From Pedobacter cryoconitis (GTDB taxonomy: Bacteria; Bacteroidota; Bacteroidia; Sphingobacteriales; Sphingobacteriaceae), in the NCBI RefSeq assembly GCF_014207135.1, contig NZ_JACHCC010000002.1:186001-250000 (forward strand): a stretch of DNA of 64,000 bases, written 5' to 3'. The notes below the pieces were generated by a model that was given only the letters and a program-made list of their open reading frames with translations, had not been told where the DNA came from and searched no databases. Numbering within the stretch: the first letter of the stretch is position 1; the number at the start of each line of letters is the position of its first letter. Shown one piece after another: positions 59,187 to 64,000 of this stretch. The position numbers were made by a program, and so were the translations under genes.

Positions 59187-61727
59187 TTATTGGCTATCTG
59201 GCAAAAAACTCTTTAAATAAGGAGCAGTGCGGCTATGGGCTACCTGCGTTATTGCCCAGGGTGTACCTGCAGCGACGACTGTTCCACCATCTTCTCCGGC
59301 TCCCGGGCCAATGTCTATGACCCAGTCGCTTGCTGCAATCACCCGCATATCATGTTCTACCACAATAACCGTATTCCCCTGTTCTACTAATTTATCGAGC
59401 TGTATCATCAGTTTCTCTACATCAGATGGATGAAGTCCGGTAGTAGGTTCATCCAGTATGTAAAGTGTACTACCATGCTGGACACGCTGTAACTCACTGG
59501 CCAGTTTAATCCGCTGTGCTTCTCCACCGGAAAGTTCCGTAGCAGGCTGACCTAACCTCAGATAACCCAGCCCAACCTGTCTGACTACATCCAGCGCACG
59601 ATATACCTGTGGTTCTGCACTAAAGAAATCGCAGGCAGTATCTACCGTCATTCCTAATACTTCTGCAATATTCTTTTCTTTATATTTTACCTCCAGTGTT
59701 TCACTATTGTACCTCGTTCCCTTACAGGTTGGACAAGGAGCATAAACACTTGGCAGAAACAATAACTCGACCATTACAAATCCCTCTCCCTCACAATGCG
59801 GACAACGGCCTTTTACGACATTAAAAGAAAAACGACCGGCATCATAACGACGGCTTTTTGCCATTTCTGTACTGGCGAAAAGTTTTCTTACATGATCAAA
59901 TAAACCAGTATAAGTAGCCAGGTTAGAACGTGGTGTCCGGCCAATCGGTTTCTGATCTACCAATACTAATCTTTTAACTGCCTCCATCCCTGCGGTGATT
60001 TTTCCTCCCCTGGTGACAACTGTTGTCGTCTCGAGTGGCGAAGTGTTCTCTTCATCCACAGCAGTTGTGAGCTCCTGCCCCAACTGACTAGCTACCAGTT
60101 CAACTAAGGCCTGGCTTACCAGGCTGCTTTTACCGGAACCGGAAATACCCGTTACACTGGTAAATAAACCCAATGGAAATGAAACATCCAGATCGCGAAG
60201 GTTATTTCGGCTAAGCTCTTCTACACGAAGCCATTTATCCGGTGTTCTTGCCGGTCTGGCGCTGACCGGCTGATCACTGGAAATATATTTCCTGGTCAGT
60301 GAATTTTCTATCTGAAAAATTCCTTCAGGCGGTCCGCTGTATAAAACATGTCCTCCTTTTTCACCAGCAAGCGGACCAACATCTACAATCCAGTCTGCAT
60401 GACGGATCACATCCACTTCGTGCTCTACAACGAACAACGAATTTCCGGAAGCTTTAAGTCTGTCCAAAGCCCTGAGGAGTGCTTCTGTATCAGCCGGATG
60501 AAGCCCTGCAGAAGGTTCATCCAATACATATACTACACCAAAAAGATTAGACCGCACCTGTGTGGCCAGTCTTAAACGCTGCAGTTCCCCTGGTGAAAGT
60601 GTTGGTGTACTTCTCTCCAGGGTAAGATAGCCCAATCCCAGATCCAGCATTACTTGCAGTCTTGCGATCAGATCGCAGGCAATACGCTGGGCAACTATAG
60701 CTTTCTCCGGATGCTCCTTCTCGTCTCTAGTTAAATGCGATGTTTTTAATTCAGTATAGTTACTAAAAATTGCCTTCAACCGGGATAAAGTAACTCTGGA
60801 TAAATCAGCGATATCCAAACCGGCGAATTGAACAGCAAGAGATTCCGGACGAAGCCGCTTGCCCTGACATACAGGACATTCACTGCTCAGCATATATTTA
60901 GACACCCTCTTTTTCATCAGCTGACTCTGCGTATTGGCAAAGGTTTGCAGGACATATTTTTTCGCTCCTGTAAAAGTCCCCATATAACTGGGTTCCATTT
61001 TCTTCTCCAAAGCCTCCTTAACCTGCTCCGGTGTCATTCCTGCATAAACAGGTCTGACTGGGTTTTCTTCAGTAAATAATATCCAGTCCCGGTCTTTTTG
61101 AGGAAGGTCCTTCCAGGGGATATCTACATCGTATCCCATTGTCGTCAGAATATCTCTGAAATTTTGCCCGAGCCAGGCTGTAGGCCATGCAGCAATGGCT
61201 CTTTCCCGGATTGTCAGGGAATCATCCGGCACCATAGATTTCTCGGTCAGCTCATATACCCTGCCCAGTCCATGACACTCAGTACATGCGCCTTCGGGCG
61301 TATTTGGAGAAAATCCTTCTGCATAAATAATAGACTGACCAGCTGGATAATCACCTGCTCTTGAATACAACATCCTTAACAAATTCGACAGTGTAGTCAC
61401 ACTGCCTACCGAAGACCTGGTTGTGCCTGATCCCCTTTGCTGCTGTAATGCAATTGCCGGAGGCAATCCTTCAATCTCCTCAACTTCAGGTATAGCCATC
61501 TGATTAAACAACCTCCTGGCATAAGGTGAAACAGATTCAAGGTAACGTCGCTGGGCCTCGGCATAAAGTGTACCGAAAGCCAGCGAAGATTTACCTGAAC
61601 CCGAAACACCAGTAAATACGACCAGGGCATCTCTTGGAATTTCAAGATCTACATTTTTAAGATTATGCTCACGCGCTCCGCGCACCTTTACAAAGCCTGT
61701 AAATACTCGCTCTTTCTTCTCTTTCAT
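59187..61727 (-). CDS. UvrA-like ABC ATPase lacking the UvrB-binding region (UvrA2 type)
   Basis: An 846-residue paired ABC ATPase of the excinuclease A superfamily. Walker A motifs are [13 protein letters not shown] (first) and [13 protein letters not shown] (second); the signature motifs are [12 protein letters not shown] and [12 protein letters not shown]. Zinc-finger cysteines occur in [24 protein letters not shown] and CPTCKGTR. After the first Q-loop region ([27 protein letters not shown]) the CPxCG module and UvrB-binding domain of canonical UvrA are missing, matching the shorter UvrA2/drug-resistance class. Start at ATG 61727; a TTG at 61730 adds one residue. Confidence 0.88.
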   Translation of the reverse strand: MKEKKERVFTGFVKVRGAREHNLKNVDLEIPRDALVVFTGVSGSGKSSLAFGTLYAEAQRRYLESVSPYARRLFNQMAIPEVEEIEGLPPAIALQQQRGSGTTRSSVGSVTTLSNLLRMLYSRAGDYPAGQSIIYAEGFSPNTPEGACTECHGLGRVYELTEKSMVPDDSLTIRERAIAAWPTAWLGQNFRDILTTMGYDVDIPWKDLPQKDRDWILFTEENPVRPVYAGMTPEQVKEALEKKMEPSYMGTFTGAKKYVLQTFANTQSQLMKKRVSKYMLSSECPVCQGKRLRPESLAVQFAGLDIADLSRVTLSRLKAIFSNYTELKTSHLTRDEKEHPEKAIVAQRIACDLIARLQVMLDLGLGYLTLERSTPTLSPGELQRLRLATQVRSNLFGVVYVLDEPSAGLHPADTEALLRALDRLKASGNSLFVVEHEVDVIRHADWIVDVGPLAGEKGGHVLYSGPPEGIFQIENSLTRKYISSDQPVSARPARTPDKWLRVEELSRNNLRDLDVSFPLGLFTSVTGISGSGKSSLVSQALVELVASQLGQELTTAVDEENTSPLETTTVVTRGGKITAGMEAVKRLVLVDQKPIGRTPRSNLATYTGLFDHVRKLFASTEMAKSRRYDAGRFSFNVVKGRCPHCEGEGFVMVELLFLPSVYAPCPTCKGTRYNSETLEVKYKEKNIAEVLGMTVDTACDFFSAEPQVYRALDVVRQVGLGYLRLGQPATELSGGEAQRIKLASELQRVQHGSTLYILDEPTTGLHPSDVEKLMIQLDKLVEQGNTVIVVEHDMRVIAASDWVIDIGPGAGEDGGTVVAAGTPWAITQVAHSRTAPYLKSFLPDSQ

Positions 61728-61799
61728 CAAAACTATTTTGCCTTTAGCATTTATTAAGGCTGCTTCGGGTAAAGTTAAGATTTCAGAGGCAATTATCTT

Positions 61800-64000
61800 C
61801 TAGCTGCCGGATTTGCCGCTGCTTTTCACATCGTCGTTATTGATACTCCGCTGATTCTTCTTGATTGAGTCTTTTAACTTACCAAAACGCCAGTTTAAGC
61901 TTACTCTATAAGAACGGTTAAAGTTTTGATATTTGAAGTTCTGCACAAAATTTGCTCCCTGTGTCAAAGTGGTATAATACCGGAATTTAGAAAAAGGATT
62001 GTTTACCCCGGCCGAAAGAGTCAGTTTATCCTTGATAATTTCTTTGCTTCCGCTAAATGAGCTGAAGTTATAAGAACTAGTCTGCCCCTGTAACTGAATA
62101 TCAGGTGCATTATAACTAAAGCTGGCATTTACTTTCCATTCTTTTTCAAATTTATATCCGGTATTTATGTATCCATAGCCCGTTATACCTGAATTTTTGG
62201 CTATCTGACCATCAATCGCTCCCTGTATCCAGATATAACCTATATTTCCATTGACACTGATATCCCATTTTGGTGTTATCGGATAATTGATATTAAAATT
62301 GGTGGTCAGCTTTTTATCCTTTCCAATGTTTAAGAAGGTTGAACTGGTTATATTTTCAGCCTGATTGTAAACCGAAACAGTCTGGATCGTGTTATTTGCA
62401 AAATAGTAGTTTAAACCAACATTTATAGATCCCTTTTTAAATTTGCTATAGGTTAGTTCTACATTATTGCTCAGTACAGCCTTAAGATCAGGATTTCCTG
62501 TAGAAATAGAATTGGGATTAGATCGATCTACAAAAGGATTTAAATTATCAATACCTGGTCTTTCAATCCTTTGCGTATAACCCAGGTTCAGACTGCTCAT
62601 ATCTTTAAATTTACGATTGACTGATATCGTCGGAATAACGTTAAAATAATTGGTATTTACATTTGAACCATTGCTGATAAAATCTGCTTTCACAAAGGTT
62701 ATTTCAGCACGGACACCGGCCTTAAAACCCCAGTTATCTTTAGTATAAGCATAAGAATTATAAGCACCTACAACATCCTGGTTATTATTAAATTTATTTG
62801 TACGGGAAGGATCTATCTGATAATCTCCGGTAAGGTCATTAAAACCTTTGTATTCAAAGTTACTGCTGTTATCCCTTAATATACCTTTAACACCTCCTTC
62901 AACACTGATTTTCTTCAGGGGATGTACATAATCCAGCTGAATAGTCTGTTCGCTGGTACGGCTGTCATTGTGCTGAATATAGTTAGGATCCGTAAAATTC
63001 ACCCTGTTGTCAAAGCTCAGGGTATTATCCATTGGGTTACCCCCAGTACTGTTTTTATAAGAGAAGGTTAACAGACGATCTTTATGTCCTTTAAAACCCA
63101 GCTGATAATTTAAGGTAGCTTCAAAACCATTCCACCCATATCTTCTTTTATTCAGCTGGTCATAATTTATGTTTTGAGTACCATCAAATAATCTATACTG
63201 TTGTGTAGCAGTTGATTTATTATATCCTCCGTAAGGGTTTAACTCGACAGTAACCAGATTCAGTGTATCAATTTCATAACTCATTTCTACACCACCATAA
63301 CGGTAATTGTTATTAAATTTACGTAAACCATTACTAACCAGCGTAGTTGGAACCGAACCAGTACCTGTCCTGTCCATGTTGTTTTCTACATTTGGAGAGC
63401 TGTAAAACCCGGTTCCACCATATCCCGTGATCCCCAGTTTACCTTGTTTAACTGTCACAAAACCTCCTATACCCGGCCCACCCACTGGTCCCTGGTAACG
63501 CAGGTTTAAACTTCCGTTATACCCATTGTCAATTTTTTTTGTTGTAATAATATTGATGATACCAGCTAAGCCTTCACTATCATATTTGGCAGGGGGCGTC
63601 GTAATGACTTCAATTTTTTGAATAGAAGATGCAGGCATACTCCGCAATACATCCTTAGGGCTTCTGGCCACCATAGTTGATGGTTTACCATTGATTAATA
63701 TTTTATAATTTCCACTTCCCTTCAGTTTTATATTATCATCGGCATCCAGGGACAACAGTGGGACCTTACGCATCATATCCAGCGCCGTCAGCGCCTTACT
63801 TTCGGGATCTGCCTGAATATCATAACTAATCCTGTCTACTTCCTGTTTGATCAATGGACGATCAGCCGTGACAGATACCTCTTTCAGATTATTGGACTGA
63901 GAGACCATCATTATGCTACCTAAATCAATAGCCCCTTTTTCTTTACTGATATCTACAGGGATATTTTTCGCATTGTAGCCTATAGCGATGGCAGTCACTA
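61800..64000 (-). CDS. Outer membrane beta-barrel receptor (TonB-like), 5' end beyond window
   Basis: The 3' part of a gene, at least 732 residues, continuing past 64000. The visible part starts in a carboxypeptidase-regulatory-like region, then a plug domain (EVSVTADRPLIKQEVDRISYDI; LKGSGNYKILINGKPS; IEVITTPPAKYDSEGLAGIINIITTK), followed by a beta-barrel of the OMP_b-brl_3 type. The ending RVSLNWRFGKLKDSIKK and a charged tail (NQRSINNDDVKSSG) replace the usual terminal Phe. The ligand is unknown; the true start cannot be seen. Confidence 0.88.
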   Translation of the reverse strand, partial: VTAIAIGYNAKNIPVDISKEKGAIDLGSIMMVSQSNNLKEVSVTADRPLIKQEVDRISYDIQADPESKALTALDMMRKVPLLSLDADDNIKLKGSGNYKILINGKPSTMVARSPKDVLRSMPASSIQKIEVITTPPAKYDSEGLAGIINIITTKKIDNGYNGSLNLRYQGPVGGPGIGGFVTVKQGKLGITGYGGTGFYSSPNVENNMDRTGTGSVPTTLVSNGLRKFNNNYRYGGVEMSYEIDTLNLVTVELNPYGGYNKSTATQQYRLFDGTQNINYDQLNKRRYGWNGFEATLNYQLGFKGHKDRLLTFSYKNSTGGNPMDNTLSFDNRVNFTDPNYIQHNDSRTSEQTIQLDYVHPLKKISVEGGVKGILRDNSSNFEYKGFNDLTGDYQIDPSRTNKFNNNQDVVGAYNSYAYTKDNWGFKAGVRAEITFVKADFISNGSNVNTNYFNVIPTISVNRKFKDMSSLNLGYTQRIERPGIDNLNPFVDRSNPNSISTGNPDLKAVLSNNVELTYSKFKKGSINVGLNYYFANNTIQTVSVYNQAENITSSTFLNIGKDKKLTTNFNINYPITPKWDISVNGNIGYIWIQGAIDGQIAKNSGITGYGYINTGYKFEKEWKVNASFSYNAPDIQLQGQTSSYNFSSFSGSKEIIKDKLTLSAGVNNPFSKFRYYTTLTQGANFVQNFKYQNFNRSYRVSLNWRFGKLKDSIKKNQRSINNDDVKSSGKSGS

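Noticed and set aside
59187..61727. Canonical uvrA call
   Set aside because: Length and the missing CPxCG/UvrB-binding region fit a UvrA2-type paralogue instead.
1..64000. CRISPR array, tRNA, rRNA, insertion sequence
   Set aside because: No regularly spaced direct repeats, cloverleaf, rRNA motifs or transposase frames were seen in any spacer.

Overview
This looks like a chromosomal segment from a Bacteroidota bacterium, most likely Sphingobacteriaceae (Pedobacter or a close relative). The pointers are two TonB-dependent or beta-barrel receptors, a DUF4249 lipoprotein paired with a carboxypeptidase-regulatory-domain receptor, a DUF3667 protein, TPR/PD40/OmpA proteins, moderate-to-low GC, near absence of Shine-Dalgarno sequences, and repeated TAnnTTTG boxes (the Bacteroidota -7 element) just upstream of genes. 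The genus is inferred from protein style, not from a search. I saw no rRNA, tRNA, CRISPR array, transposase or prophage gene. Coding density is high and most of the window is housekeeping or general envelope biology.

Layout. 1-11 kb: topA, a small conserved protein, then a bacterial alpha-2-macroglobulin and pbpC as a tight pair. 11-13 kb: a reverse block with a YhhN-type lysoplasmalogenase, an RRM RNA-binding protein and a small hypothetical. 13-20 kb: a forward run of methionine/glutamine aminotransferase plus omega-amidase, a Tat-type glycosylasparaginase, cutC, lepA and folD. 19.5-23 kb: a Rieske protein, queE and a TPR-PD40-OmpA envelope protein. 22.7-28 kb: recQ-kdsA reverse, divergent from kdsD-manC forward, so Kdo and GDP-mannose precursor genes surround recQ. 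28-32 kb: rlmB, dnaB, chrA and a TPR protein. 32-38 kb: etfB-etfA, a bifunctional-nuclease family protein, nupC, DUF3667 and panE. 38-43 kb: small hypotheticals, a 2OG-Fe(II) oxygenase, an aspartyl protease with PDZ, gltA and a DUF3347 lipoprotein. 43-51 kb: a TonB receptor-DUF4249 pair, a PAS protein ending in a degenerate DHp, GNAT, CDF transporter-PAP2 and an XRE regulator. 51-59 kb: histidine decarboxylase divergent from an Lrp regulator, VOC, OmpA, a dihydrofolate-reductase-like protein, an acyltransferase, an APC permease and a YCII-like protein. 59-64 kb: a UvrA paralogue lacking the UvrB-binding region, and an outer-membrane beta-barrel receptor cut by the window edge.

No large novel protein system is evident. 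The least explained signals are in non-coding DNA. At 55791-55932 a 142-nt element folds into a three-way branched structure, with outer arms carrying 11-bp-phased TCGGG-type repeats. Perfect inverted repeats also lie upstream of the PAS gene, the DHFR-like gene and the TonB receptor, and there are structured spacers at 50.55-50.65 kb, 11.84 kb and 33.98 kb. I also found short membrane-protein genes (58 and 47 codons), and three convergent gene pairs that overlap tail to tail. Several starts are revised where a long reading frame runs back through a promoter or begins at a non-ATG codon: kdsD, CDF, DUF3667, folD, UvrA-like, chrA, the TonB receptor, the DHFR-like protein and the XRE regulator.
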